Shown here piece by piece: positions 41,732 through 50,661 of a stretch of DNA of 64,000 nucleotides. Within the stretch, counting starts at the first letter, position 1. Every line of letters begins with the position of its first letter. A model generated the notes under the pieces. The model did not search any database and had not been told where the DNA came from. It was given only the letters and a program-made list of their open reading frames with translations. The DNA is from Lentisphaera profundi (GTDB taxonomy: Bacteria > Verrucomicrobiota > Lentisphaeria > Lentisphaerales > Lentisphaeraceae): the NCBI RefSeq assembly GCF_028728065.1, contig NZ_CP117811.1, forward strand, positions 1 to 64,000. The letters are read 5' to 3'. Made by a program: the position numbers and the translations under genes.

Positions 41732-44412
41732 TTTTACTAGCTCCTGAATGGTTGATCTTAATTCCTGCAGTACTCATTTTCTGCTGGTTCTTTTTTAGAC
41801 CTGTAGTGTTTAGGTTTTTACGGATAAGTATTTTACTCATTCTTTTGTTTTGCTTAACAGAGCCTCATTTAAATCAGACAGAAAAGGGAATGGACCTTTA
41901 TGTTTTGGTAGATCGTTCGGACTCTGCAGAATCTTATTTGGAAGAAAAGATAGCTGAGTGGGAAGAGCTCCTTGAAAAAGAGAAAGGGAATTATGATCGG
42001 ATTTTTTATATAGATTATGGTCGTGATATATTGCCGCGAATTAGGAAGAATGAGCGGGAGTTAATCAATGGCTCAGAGAGCCTTAGCGGAGAGGCTATTT
42101 TTAAAGCTTTAAGCTTAGCAAAAAGTGATCGTCATTCTCGGATTTTAGTTTTGAGTGATGGCTTTGGAACCGATTCTTTGAATGGTTTGTCTAATAAATT
42201 AATAGAGCAGGAGATTTTCCTAGATTATCGCCTGTTACACTATTCACGAGAGAGTGATATTCAGGTGAAGTCCTTAAGAGTTCCAGAAAGAGTCATGCCA
42301 GGGGAAAAATTTGTCGTCGAAGCCTTGTTTGAAGGCGATATGAATCAGAAATTTAATTATACCCTTTTAAGAGATAAAGTGGAAGTCGATCGTGGCGTAT
42401 TAGAGCTTCAAAATGGTCGGGCTTTTTTAAGAAAAAGCGACTCTTTACAGAGTGGAGGACTTCATAAATATGAAATCCGAATTTCATCACCTGCAGATCA
42501 ACTAGCGGGAAATAATCGCGCAGAAGTATTGCTAGAAGTCAAAGCAGGTCCGCGAGTTGTGTTGTTGAGTACCTATAAGAATGATCCTTTTGTGTCTGTC
42601 CTGCGAAAGCAAGGCTTTGATCTTAAGGTTTTTAATGAGTTTTCTAAACTTAATTCGGCAACTTTGGCAGGGGCTCGCTTGGTGATTATCAATAACGTTC
42701 CCGCGTGGGAATTACCCGATGGTTTTCTTGAGGAATTAAATTTCTTTAGTAAGGATCAAGGAGGTGGATTAATCATGGCGGGTGGTCAGTTTTCCTTTGG
42801 TATGGGGGGCTACTTTAAATCACCTATTGATGAGCTTTTACCCGTTTCCATGGAATTGAAAAATGAACACCGAAAACGGCGCAGTCATTTATCGATTGTC
42901 ATGGACCGTTCTGGAAGTATGGCGATGACTGTAAAGGGTGGTAAAACAAAGATGGAGTTAGCCAATGAAGGAGCGGCTCAGACAATTGAACTCTTGGGTG
43001 GGATGGATTCAGTGTCGGTCATAGCAGTTGATACAAATGCCCATGTAATTGTTCCGCAGACAGTATTAAAGGGTAGTGCAGATATCATCTCACAAGCACG
43101 TCGTGTTAAAAGTCAAGGTGGTGGAATCTATGTGTATACGGGCTTAGAGGAATCATGGCGGCAACTGGAGGGGCGAGAAGGACAAAAGCATATTATCCTT
43201 TTTTCAGATGCGGGTGACTCTGAGGAGCCAGGCAATTACAAAGAGCTTTTATCTGATATGAATGACGAGGGCATGACGGTTAGTGTGATAGCCTTAGGGA
43301 CGAGAGAAGATTCAGATGCACCTTTTTTAATTGATATCGCCAAGCGGGGAAAAGGGAGAGTTTTCTTTACCAATGATCCGATGAATCTACCCGCAATTTT
43401 TGCCCAGGAAACAGTGACGGTGGCACGTTCTGCCTACCTAAAGGAATTGACTCTAACTATTCCGGGACAAGAATGGTCTAAGGTGGCTTCTGGAGAATGG
43501 CAATGGCCTGCTATGGTCAACGCTTATAATTTAAGTTATTTAAAAGAAGGAGCAAAAGCCACTCTCCGCACCAATGATTATTATAAGGCGCCACTGATTG
43601 CGTGGTGGAAAGTCGGCGCGGGTCGTAGTGTGGCGCTAAGTTTTCCTACCGCGGGAGAATATTCTGATCTAGTTCGTCAGTGGCCTCAGTATGGTGACTT
43701 TCTTCAGACCTTGACCCGCTGGGCGGCGAAACCCGATGTACCGGCTGGTTTAAGCCTTCGTTATAAAAAGCAGGGTAGTACTCTATCTATGAATTTTCAT
43801 TACGATAGTAAATGGGCGGATGAGTTTAGTCGTGAAATGCCTGAACTATACATCAAATCTAGCTTAGATAATGAGGTGAGGAAATTCAATTGGCGTCGTT
43901 TATTGCCGGGTGTTTTTAGCAGTCGAATAGATTTGGCTTCTGGAGAAATTGTCACAGGCGTGATAAAAGCGGGAGATCATACGATTCCCTTTGGCCCGTT
44001 AAAATCTGACAAGAATGCTGAATGGCGTTTTGATCTGGATAAAGTGGAGCAATTACGAGATTTGAGTAAGCTAAGTGGAGGTCGTGAAATTAATGATTTA
44101 AGTGAGGTTTGGAAGAATAAACCAGCAGCTCGCTTACGAGATATATCGCCCTATTTTTTAATACTTGTTCTGATTTTATTTCTACTAGAGATCTATCAAT
44201 CACGTGTCGGGAAATTATTTAAAAAACGGGTGGCTCATCAAAATGAAGTTTATTCAGCATTACTTGACGATATAGGCCTTGTCAGGTCCATAGGAACTAA
44301 GACGAAAGAGCCAGACTCAGCAGCTCTAGTTACCGAAGAAGATGATTTGGATAAGGAGTCTAAACTCGATGCAAACGAACGTCGCTCCCGCTTTGATCGC
44401 GCGAAGATGTAG
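41728..44412 (+). CDS. Large VWA membrane protein, end of the MoxR operon
   Basis: An 894-residue protein starting with GTG at 41728 in a GTGA overlap. Two N-terminal helices (about 5-25, 30-45) precede a first VWA-like region (DLYVLVDRSDSAESYL), a glutamine-amidotransferase-like region (about 275-370, with GGGLIMAGGQFSFGMGGY) and a full VWA domain with MIDAS DRSGSMAMT (about 390-400) and LFSDAGDSEEP. One helix lies near 810-830 before a charged cytoplasmic tail. It resembles large VWA proteins of Planctomycete BatA operons. Confidence 0.88.
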   Translation: MILLAPEWLILIPAVLIFCWFFFRPVVFRFLRISILLILLFCLTEPHLNQTEKGMDLYVLVDRSDSAESYLEEKIAEWEELLEKEKGNYDRIFYIDYGRDILPRIRKNERELINGSESLSGEAIFKALSLAKSDRHSRILVLSDGFGTDSLNGLSNKLIEQEIFLDYRLLHYSRESDIQVKSLRVPERVMPGEKFVVEALFEGDMNQKFNYTLLRDKVEVDRGVLELQNGRAFLRKSDSLQSGGLHKYEIRISSPADQLAGNNRAEVLLEVKAGPRVVLLSTYKNDPFVSVLRKQGFDLKVFNEFSKLNSATLAGARLVIINNVPAWELPDGFLEELNFFSKDQGGGLIMAGGQFSFGMGGYFKSPIDELLPVSMELKNEHRKRRSHLSIVMDRSGSMAMTVKGGKTKMELANEGAAQTIELLGGMDSVSVIAVDTNAHVIVPQTVLKGSADIISQARRVKSQGGGIYVYTGLEESWRQLEGREGQKHIILFSDAGDSEEPGNYKELLSDMNDEGMTVSVIALGTREDSDAPFLIDIAKRGKGRVFFTNDPMNLPAIFAQETVTVARSAYLKELTLTIPGQEWSKVASGEWQWPAMVNAYNLSYLKEGAKATLRTNDYYKAPLIAWWKVGAGRSVALSFPTAGEYSDLVRQWPQYGDFLQTLTRWAAKPDVPAGLSLRYKKQGSTLSMNFHYDSKWADEFSREMPELYIKSSLDNEVRKFNWRRLLPGVFSSRIDLASGEIVTGVIKAGDHTIPFGPLKSDKNAEWRFDLDKVEQLRDLSKLSGGREINDLSEVWKNKPAARLRDISPYFLILVLILFLLEIYQSRVGKLFKKRVAHQNEVYSALLDDIGLVRSIGTKTKEPDSAALVTEEDDLDKESKLDANERRSRFDRAKM

Positions 44413-44493
44413 TCTGCTTCGCTAGAGTTACTTTTGTAGAAATAATTTCCTTTATCGACGAAGAAAAATCGAATGACTAAGTATCAGTATATT

Positions 44494-45774
44494 TTAGTGA
44501 ATAGAGTTAAAGAAATTTTCTTCTAGGCCGTTGGGGTAAACGGCGGGAAAATCTAAGGCCGTGTAGTTTTTGCCGAAATACTCTTTTTGTATTTGCGCAT
44601 GCTTGGCATCGGCATCTTCATCTTGAAGTAGAGTGAAATGTCTACCCATAAAAACGGGCTCAAGCAAAATGCTGTAATCTCCCCTTAAACTACGGGTGAG
44701 GAATTCGCGGTCATTAATGATATTGGAACTCGCTTTGATATGCTCGTTGACAATCATATCACCTGAAGGGCGGCGTTTGCCGTAGCGACGGATATTGAGA
44801 AAACCAGGGAGGCGAGGGAAGGCACAGTCATCGGCAAAAGAGTGTAGCCATTGCCATTTGGATTCAGAATTGCAGATGGAACTCTTTAAGGCGTGAATTT
44901 TCACATAACCCAAGGAGCCTTGTTCACGTTTAAAGTTGAGAAGCCAAAAATCTGGTTGGGTACCACTAGATTTTTGTTTTTTGAGTACTTGTTCACTACT
45001 TGGAGCGGCACAGTAAAGCTTCGAGTGAATCCAAGTGCGGTCATTGAGAATTTTACGGTATTTTTCGAGTTCTGAATCAACACCCGCAAAGGGAATAATG
45101 ATACCCTTAGGAGGGTAAGGTAAAGAACGTAAGAGCTCAAAATTTTTCTCACTCGGGGCACTCGAGCTGAGTAACAAGAGTGCGTGTGGATTGTGTTCGA
45201 GAACGAAAGCATCGTATTCTAACAAAAGCGTCGTCTCGGTGGAGTCACCATGATTCAAAACGATTTCAGCACCACCAATGATACCGGCACGGGCACTGAG
45301 CGTATCTTTGGCAATCAAAGCAACGGGAGCTTCTCCCAACGCGGTTTTGAGGCGAGATACGCGTGTGGCGGTGTTGATAGAGTCTTCAATAATTTGCTGA
45401 AAATATTTGAGGAGTATGAGAGTCAAAAAGGTATTGCCCTGTATACAGAGGCAAGGCTGACTCCCAAAGAGGAAGGAGCCATCGTGCACAGCGTCTACGC
45501 GCCAAGAAACTTTCACATTGTGAATCATTGTCAAGAAATCGTTGATATCTTCATTAACACAGGCTTTTAATGCGGTTTCTAGTTCATCTAAAAAAGCTTT
45601 ATCAGCCTCAAAGTTTTGGAGCTGCTCAGCGAGAACGCGAATGCCTGCACTAATGACGTAGCCCCAGTGATTGGGGAGTTTAGCAATCATGAACTGAGAG
45701 CAAATCAATTTATCTGTAGGAGCTATTTTCCAACGCTGAAAAGCTTCGTATACATCAGGTAAATGAAAAATCAT
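44494..45774 (-). CDS. Divergent nicotinate phosphoribosyltransferase-like protein
   Basis: A 426-residue cytoplasmic protein. The N-terminal part (SQFMIAKLPNHWGYVISAGI, then VLAEQLQ) follows the NAPRTase pattern, as do GSFLFGSQPCLCIQGNTFLT, SINTATRVSRLKTALG and SARAGIIGGAEIVLN. The EFGLRRAQG-type active-site strand of true PncB is missing (VALIAKDTLS instead), so NAD salvage activity is uncertain. It overlaps the dus gene by 4 bases and is last in the glmM operon. A de novo NAD gene, nadB, also lies in the window. Confidence 0.65.
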   Translation of the reverse strand: MIFHLPDVYEAFQRWKIAPTDKLICSQFMIAKLPNHWGYVISAGIRVLAEQLQNFEADKAFLDELETALKACVNEDINDFLTMIHNVKVSWRVDAVHDGSFLFGSQPCLCIQGNTFLTLILLKYFQQIIEDSINTATRVSRLKTALGEAPVALIAKDTLSARAGIIGGAEIVLNHGDSTETTLLLEYDAFVLEHNPHALLLLSSSAPSEKNFELLRSLPYPPKGIIIPFAGVDSELEKYRKILNDRTWIHSKLYCAAPSSEQVLKKQKSSGTQPDFWLLNFKREQGSLGYVKIHALKSSICNSESKWQWLHSFADDCAFPRLPGFLNIRRYGKRRPSGDMIVNEHIKASSNIINDREFLTRSLRGDYSILLEPVFMGRHFTLLQDEDADAKHAQIQKEYFGKNYTALDFPAVYPNGLEENFFNSIH

Positions 45775-46763
45775 ACTTCACCTAAGGCACAGATGGTCTT
45801 TCCACAGAGGGCTTGATTTTCTTTGAGTAGGCTATGGAGATTATTCATCATTTCTTTGAGTGATTGACTACGCCCAATGGCTTGGCGAAAAGGTGCAGGT
45901 TCCGGTAAATTTAAGGAAAAGTACATTAACATTTCTTTAGTCTTGTTCAAAGTGCCGCTTTCGCTGTCGCAAAAATCGGTAAAGGCATCACACATACCCT
46001 TATAAAAATTGTAAATATCTTGCCATTGAGGAATGAAAGCTTCTTGGCCAGCCATGATTTGCGAAGTTTGCAAAAATATCCAGGGATTAGCAAGGGCGCC
46101 ACGACCAATCATAACGCCATCACAATTGGTTTCTTTAAACATGCGGATCGCATCAGCAGCGGTGAGCACATCGCCGTTGCCAATGACGGGGATAGGAGAT
46201 TTTTCTTTGAGAGCCGCAATGATTCTCCAGTCCGATTGACCCTTGTAGTGATCAATTCTACGGCGCGGATGAACTGCAAGGAAATCGGCACCTGAATCAA
46301 CGATAGCTTTGAGTATCTCAAAAACATCTTCCTTATTATCAAAACCCGCACGAATTTTTGCGGAAAGCGCACAGGAGACTTGTTCACGCATAGCAGAAAG
46401 CACTTGATAACAGAGTGAGGTATCTTTGAGCATCGCAGAGCCAACACCACCCTTAACGGCACGTTTTGTTGGGCAGCCCATATTAACGTCAACGATATCG
46501 GCACCACAATCAACCATGAGCTTTGCAGAGCTCGCCATCAGGCTGGCATCATTGCCCATGATTTGAACTGATAGAGGAATATCATCAGTTTTGACCACTT
46601 GTTTCTTCAGTACACGTAGAGAAGGTGTATTGCTAGATATGCGAATGAATTCAGTACACAGTAAATCCAAACCGCCATGTTGAGCGATTTGATTTCTCAT
46701 GAGAGGGTTGGTGACACCCTCCATTGGAGCCAGACTAAGTTTAAAGGGGAAGGCGGACGTCAT
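45771..46763 (-). CDS. dus: tRNA-dihydrouridine synthase
   Basis: FMN-dependent enzyme reducing uridines in the tRNA D-loop. The 330-residue TIM barrel shows LAPMEGVTNPLMR (11-23), SVQIMGND, VDVNMGCPTKRAVKGGVGSAML with catalytic Cys97, AKIRAGFD, AVHPRRRIDHYKG, PVIGNGDV and GVMIGRGALANPW. It is closest in type to DusB but I do not fix the subfamily. It begins one base after the beta-helix protein stop and overlaps the NAPRTase-like gene. Confidence 0.95.
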   Translation of the reverse strand: MTSAFPFKLSLAPMEGVTNPLMRNQIAQHGGLDLLCTEFIRISSNTPSLRVLKKQVVKTDDIPLSVQIMGNDASLMASSAKLMVDCGADIVDVNMGCPTKRAVKGGVGSAMLKDTSLCYQVLSAMREQVSCALSAKIRAGFDNKEDVFEILKAIVDSGADFLAVHPRRRIDHYKGQSDWRIIAALKEKSPIPVIGNGDVLTAADAIRMFKETNCDGVMIGRGALANPWIFLQTSQIMAGQEAFIPQWQDIYNFYKGMCDAFTDFCDSESGTLNKTKEMLMYFSLNLPEPAPFRQAIGRSQSLKEMMNNLHSLLKENQALCGKTICALGEV

Positions 46764-47576
46764 TCACACTTTTAGGTCTTTTTGGACAATATCACCAGGG
46801 CGGGTCGTTACACCAGGGTAGAGCTTACGACCAGGGTAAAAGGAAGTGTTAATTCCAGTGTGTACACCATCGCCAATGACAACACCAAACTTGCGGCGTC
46901 CAGTATCGATCATGTTGCCGTGGAATTCAGTACGATGATTTGTACCATCATGACGTAAGTTTGAGCTGACAGTACCTGCGCCTAAGTTGACTTTTTCGCC
47001 CAAAATAGAATCGCCAATATAAGAGAGGTGACCGACATTGGTATTGTTCATAATTAAAGAATTTTTGATTTCAACAGATTGACCAATATGACAATTATCA
47101 CCGATAAAAGTGTTGCCTCTAATATAGCAATTGGGACCAATCTTACAGTTTTCACCAATGATGACACTGCCTTCAATGAAAACACCAGGAAGGATCTTTG
47201 TGCCTTCACCAGCATACAAGAAACCTTCATTTTGAGCACCATCATAAACTTTTGCTAGAATGAAATCAGTATCGATTTGTTTGACCAAAATTTCGTTGAG
47301 TTTGAGTAGGTCCCAGGGAAAACGTAATGCAAAACTTTGATCAGAAAGATCCTCACCACGAGAAAACTTTTCTAAATCGTCGGGTGCATACCAAAAATTC
47401 TCTTCGAGAAGAATTTCAGCGTCGTCTTTTGAGAACTCATGTTCAGCGGCTTCGAGGTAATCAATTTGTGCTTGGCGGACAGTGGTGCCAGCAACAGGCA
47501 GTTCAGAAATAATAGCATCATGTCGCAGGGACTCGAAGTAACTGGGGCTCTCGCCGGGGATAAAATCAAACTTCAT
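46764..47576 (-). CDS. Left-handed beta-helix acyltransferase, GlmU C-terminal-like
   Basis: A 270-residue protein: about 100 N-terminal residues without recognised domain, then hexapeptide repeats (VFIEGSVIIGENCKIGPNC through VGHLSYIGDSILGEKVNLGAGTV) and RRKFGVVIGDGVHTGINTSFYPGRKL. The latter block is typical of sugar-phosphate acetyltransferases such as GlmU and archaeal ST0452-type C-termini. It overlaps glmM by 4 bases. It may therefore acetylate the glucosamine-1-phosphate made by GlmM in UDP-GlcNAc synthesis. There is no nucleotidyltransferase half. Confidence 0.8.
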   Translation of the reverse strand: MKFDFIPGESPSYFESLRHDAIISELPVAGTTVRQAQIDYLEAAEHEFSKDDAEILLEENFWYAPDDLEKFSRGEDLSDQSFALRFPWDLLKLNEILVKQIDTDFILAKVYDGAQNEGFLYAGEGTKILPGVFIEGSVIIGENCKIGPNCYIRGNTFIGDNCHIGQSVEIKNSLIMNNTNVGHLSYIGDSILGEKVNLGAGTVSSNLRHDGTNHRTEFHGNMIDTGRRKFGVVIGDGVHTGINTSFYPGRKLYPGVTTRPGDIVQKDLKV

Positions 47577-48922
47577 GAGCAGAGTTCCTCTTCTGCAGTA
47601 GCGACGAATTTTTTAACCCATTTATCCACATCTTTCTGTGCTTGAGCTTCGACGAGGATACGCAATTTCTTTTCCGTGCCTGAGTAACGCAAGATACAGC
47701 GACCTGAGTCACCAAGATCTTTTTCACATTCAGCTATTAAGCCAGTGAGTCCAGGAAGAGTATTAAGAGCAGGTTTTTTCTTGACCATAACATTCACTAA
47801 CTGTTGAGGAAAGATATCCATGACAGAGGCTAATTCTTTGAGGTTTTTGCCTGTTTGTTTAATGAGTTGTAGGACTCGTAGGGCTGCCACTGTACCGTCG
47901 CCAGTGGTGGAGTAATCACCAAAAATAATATGTCCTGATTGCTCGCCACCGAGTTTGATATTACCTTTTCTCATGGCGGCAATAACATGGCGATCACCAA
48001 CGTCAGTAACGACAGCTTTAATGCCATTGGCTTCCATAAGTTTGAGTAAACCCATGTTAGACATAGAAGTCACAGCAATGGCATTGCCAGTTAATGTACC
48101 AGCTTCTTTCATTGCTAATGCACAGATTGCAATGATACGGTCGCCATCGACAACAGTGCCCTCGTGATCGGTGAAGATCACTCGGTCAGCATCACCATCG
48201 AGGGCAATACCACAATCAGCACGATATTTATTAACTGAATCAGCCAAGCGTTCAGCGTAAGTAGCTCCGCATTGATGATTGATATTGAGACCATCGGGTT
48301 CAACGAATTCTTTGATGACTTCACAGCCGAGTTCTTTCATTAGGATAGGAGTGAGGTGATAGGCGGCACCATTCGCACAATCAAGAACGATACGCAGTCC
48401 ACTAAGGTCCATATGATCTACGGAGTTTTTAGCATATTCAATATAACGACCACCGACATCGTCAACACGGTAGGCTTTGCCTACGCTAGACTTGGGATCT
48501 GGATTGATGGGCTTGTCAGAAAGAATGAGTTTTTCAATTTTATTTTCGATTGCGTCAGTAAGTTTAAAACCATCACTACCAAAAATTTTGATACCATTAT
48601 CTTCGGCAGGATTATGCGAAGCAGTAATCATGATACCAGCAGAAGAAATCATTGAACGGGTTAAAAGGGCAACGGCAGGAGTGGGCATAGGGCCAACGAG
48701 GTAGACATCCATGCCCATTGAAATGAGGCCAGAGGTAAGGGCCGTTTCCAGCATGTAACCAGATAAGCGAGTATCTTTACCAATAATGACGCGTGATTTT
48801 TTCCCTTTTATATCGCCAAAAACTGAAGCGATAGCTTTACCCATACGCAAAGACATTTCTGGCGTGATGGGGTACTCATTTGCGCGCCCACGAACTCCAT
48901 CAGTTCCGAATAATTTTCCCAT
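47573..48922 (-). CDS. glmM: Phosphoglucosamine mutase
   Basis: Converts glucosamine-6-phosphate to glucosamine-1-phosphate for UDP-GlcNAc and peptidoglycan synthesis. The 449-residue length is typical. MGKLFGTDGVRGRAN opens the protein; the phosphoserine loop is GIMITASHNPAEDNGIK (Ser102), the metal site GIALDGDADRVIF, the sugar loop GGEQSGHIIF and the phosphate-binding RYSGTEKKLRILVEA. GGAGAG lies before the ATG, 15 bases after the upstream zinc-ribbon gene. Confidence 0.97.
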   Translation of the reverse strand: MGKLFGTDGVRGRANEYPITPEMSLRMGKAIASVFGDIKGKKSRVIIGKDTRLSGYMLETALTSGLISMGMDVYLVGPMPTPAVALLTRSMISSAGIMITASHNPAEDNGIKIFGSDGFKLTDAIENKIEKLILSDKPINPDPKSSVGKAYRVDDVGGRYIEYAKNSVDHMDLSGLRIVLDCANGAAYHLTPILMKELGCEVIKEFVEPDGLNINHQCGATYAERLADSVNKYRADCGIALDGDADRVIFTDHEGTVVDGDRIIAICALAMKEAGTLTGNAIAVTSMSNMGLLKLMEANGIKAVVTDVGDRHVIAAMRKGNIKLGGEQSGHIIFGDYSTTGDGTVAALRVLQLIKQTGKNLKELASVMDIFPQQLVNVMVKKKPALNTLPGLTGLIAECEKDLGDSGRCILRYSGTEKKLRILVEAQAQKDVDKWVKKFVATAEEELCS

Positions 48923-48937
48923 GATTCATCTCTCCGT

Positions 48938-49315
48938 TTATTTAAAGTCGCCAGACTTGGCGGGCTCTACTCTAAAATTAAAATCTATTTTATATTCACC
49001 GACTTCTAGAGTGATGACTGTATTCATACGAGTGAGTAGTAGACGATAAGGGATTTTTGCGGATCCCGCAATGGTATTAACGCCCACATTAACATCGCCT
49101 AAAATATCTTCGGCATCTTTTACTGCGATCAATAAGTTGCGTAATTTTTCTAGTTTATCGATAAAGTTGCTGTCAGAGAATGAGTACTGACGGTAACAAT
49201 GAGGGCAGTTGAGTAAGCCTTCTTTTTCTTTAAGTTCCATCACATTAAAGTTAATGGTTTTGCCGCATTCTTCATCAAGGCAAAGAAAGTCGACTAAAGC
49301 GGTCATTTTATCCAT
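48938..49315 (-). CDS. Small zinc-ribbon protein upstream of glmM
   Basis: About 125 residues of unknown function. ATG at 49315 (MDKMTALVDFLCLDEECGKT) has GGAG ten bases upstream and is preferred over a TTG five codons earlier. CLDEEC and CPHC are a four-Cys metal site; the remainder is mixed helix and strand with no signal peptide. It leads the operon glmM - acyltransferase - dus - NAPRTase-like, so it could have a regulatory or chaperone role, which is speculation. Confidence 0.7.
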   Translation of the reverse strand: MDKMTALVDFLCLDEECGKTINFNVMELKEKEGLLNCPHCYRQYSFSDSNFIDKLEKLRNLLIAVKDAEDILGDVNVGVNTIAGSAKIPYRLLLTRMNTVITLEVGEYKIDFNFRVEPAKSGDFK

Positions 49316-49381
49316 AGGGTTGGACTCCAATAGGTATTTTCAATTTTGCCTACTTTAGCATGAGCTTATCATAATAAAATA

Positions 49382-49407
49382 AAATACAGCCTAGGGAGGC
49401 TGTATTT
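49382..49407. terminator. Hairpin between two minus-strand genes
   Basis: AAATACAGCC and GGCTGTATTT around TAGGGA, a 10-bp perfect stem 64 bases after the DUF1254/1214 stop. The T-run is short. Confidence 0.65.
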
Positions 49408-49470
49408 ATGAGTTTATTTAAAGACTAAGTAGCTCAGTAAAGAAATTAGAGCTTGGGATTCTAAGAAAGC

Positions 49471-50499
49471 TTATTTAAGCTCACTCGGTTTCGGGAAATT
49501 CCATGTGCCATCGAGGATGCTTTGCTGAGGTTTATATAAGCGAATAGCATAATTCCAACCAGGCATAATATCTAAGACGTTTGCTTGGCTAGAATCACCA
49601 CCAAAGTTAACTGTTACAGAGCCATCTTCATTGCGTTTGGCGGTCTTGCTATTGATTGAATAAACCCCACGCTCGTTAATGTCAAAGTAACCTTTTTGAT
49701 TGTAAACCGTGACCGACCAGAAGCCATCAACGGGCACGTCTTTAACTGTGAGCGAATAGAGGGCTTTACCATCATTATTTTCGACTTCGCCTAAGTTGTA
49801 AAAAGCGTCTTTCTCAGGAAGTCCGCCCCAACCGTAAGCCGTGCCAACAAGATGGATCACAGGATTGAGGTCTTCCTTTTTACCAAACATTCCTTGAGTA
49901 CCTGAAAGCAAGCCTGCAATCTCTGCTAATTGCTGACGTTTAGCTTCTAGGGATTTCACATCCCATCGAGTAATAGAGAAGCGACCTCTAGATTTTTGTG
50001 AGATTTTAATCATATCTTGTGCTTTGTGAGCATTTTCTAGATCCGCTTCATCATTGGGGTCAACAAAGGTGCGTATGACAATGAAGACATAGCGAGTCCC
50101 TATTTTGTCTTGAGTAAAATCATGATCGCCTTCATAGGCTGCAAAGAGAGAGTGATCTTGGTTAACAATCATGGCGGATTGATAACGATCGAGCTTTGGC
50201 ATGCTAAGTTTTACGGGTGTAGTAAGGTCGTAGATACCAAAGGAGTAAAGCGTATCGGTATTAGGTCGTATAGTGATTTGTTTAGTGACGTCGTACATGG
50301 CGCGATTGTGATGCAATTGGCCAAAAGCATTAAAGGCATGGACATAACCTTTCATTTGCATGTCAGTCTCTGCGCGGACAAAGTTTTTCACGCTTACTTC
50401 GGTGGTGCACATGTCATCAAAAACACTAGGCTTAGATGATGAGCAAGAGGAAAATATCATGCCTATTAAGGCTAATGGGATGAGGCTAAATTTTTTCAT
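49471..50499 (-). CDS. DUF1254/DUF1214 lipoprotein
   Basis: A 342-residue lipoprotein (MKKFSLIPLALIGMIFSSCSS). The N-terminal half has the DUF1254 pattern (NTDTLYSFGIYDLTTPVKLSMP, YQSAMIVNQDH), the C-terminal half the DUF1214 pattern (GFWSVTVYNQKGYFDINERGVYSI, NVLDIMPGWNYAIRLYKP). Such proteins are widespread with no known reaction. It acts outside the inner membrane. Monocistronic; a hairpin follows. Confidence 0.88.
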   Translation of the reverse strand: MKKFSLIPLALIGMIFSSCSSSKPSVFDDMCTTEVSVKNFVRAETDMQMKGYVHAFNAFGQLHHNRAMYDVTKQITIRPNTDTLYSFGIYDLTTPVKLSMPKLDRYQSAMIVNQDHSLFAAYEGDHDFTQDKIGTRYVFIVIRTFVDPNDEADLENAHKAQDMIKISQKSRGRFSITRWDVKSLEAKRQQLAEIAGLLSGTQGMFGKKEDLNPVIHLVGTAYGWGGLPEKDAFYNLGEVENNDGKALYSLTVKDVPVDGFWSVTVYNQKGYFDINERGVYSINSKTAKRNEDGSVTVNFGGDSSQANVLDIMPGWNYAIRLYKPQQSILDGTWNFPKPSELK

Positions 50500-50661
50500 G
50501 GTGGACTCCTATAGATTTATATCCTTCAAAATATTCTGCCTTGTTCATGAATAAGCAAGTATATAGTTGTGAGAGGATGATATTTATTATATAGGATGAG
50601 GAATCACTTAGTGCACATCACAAATTCAATTGTGATGCGCGAATAAAGTTAGCTCAGGTAT

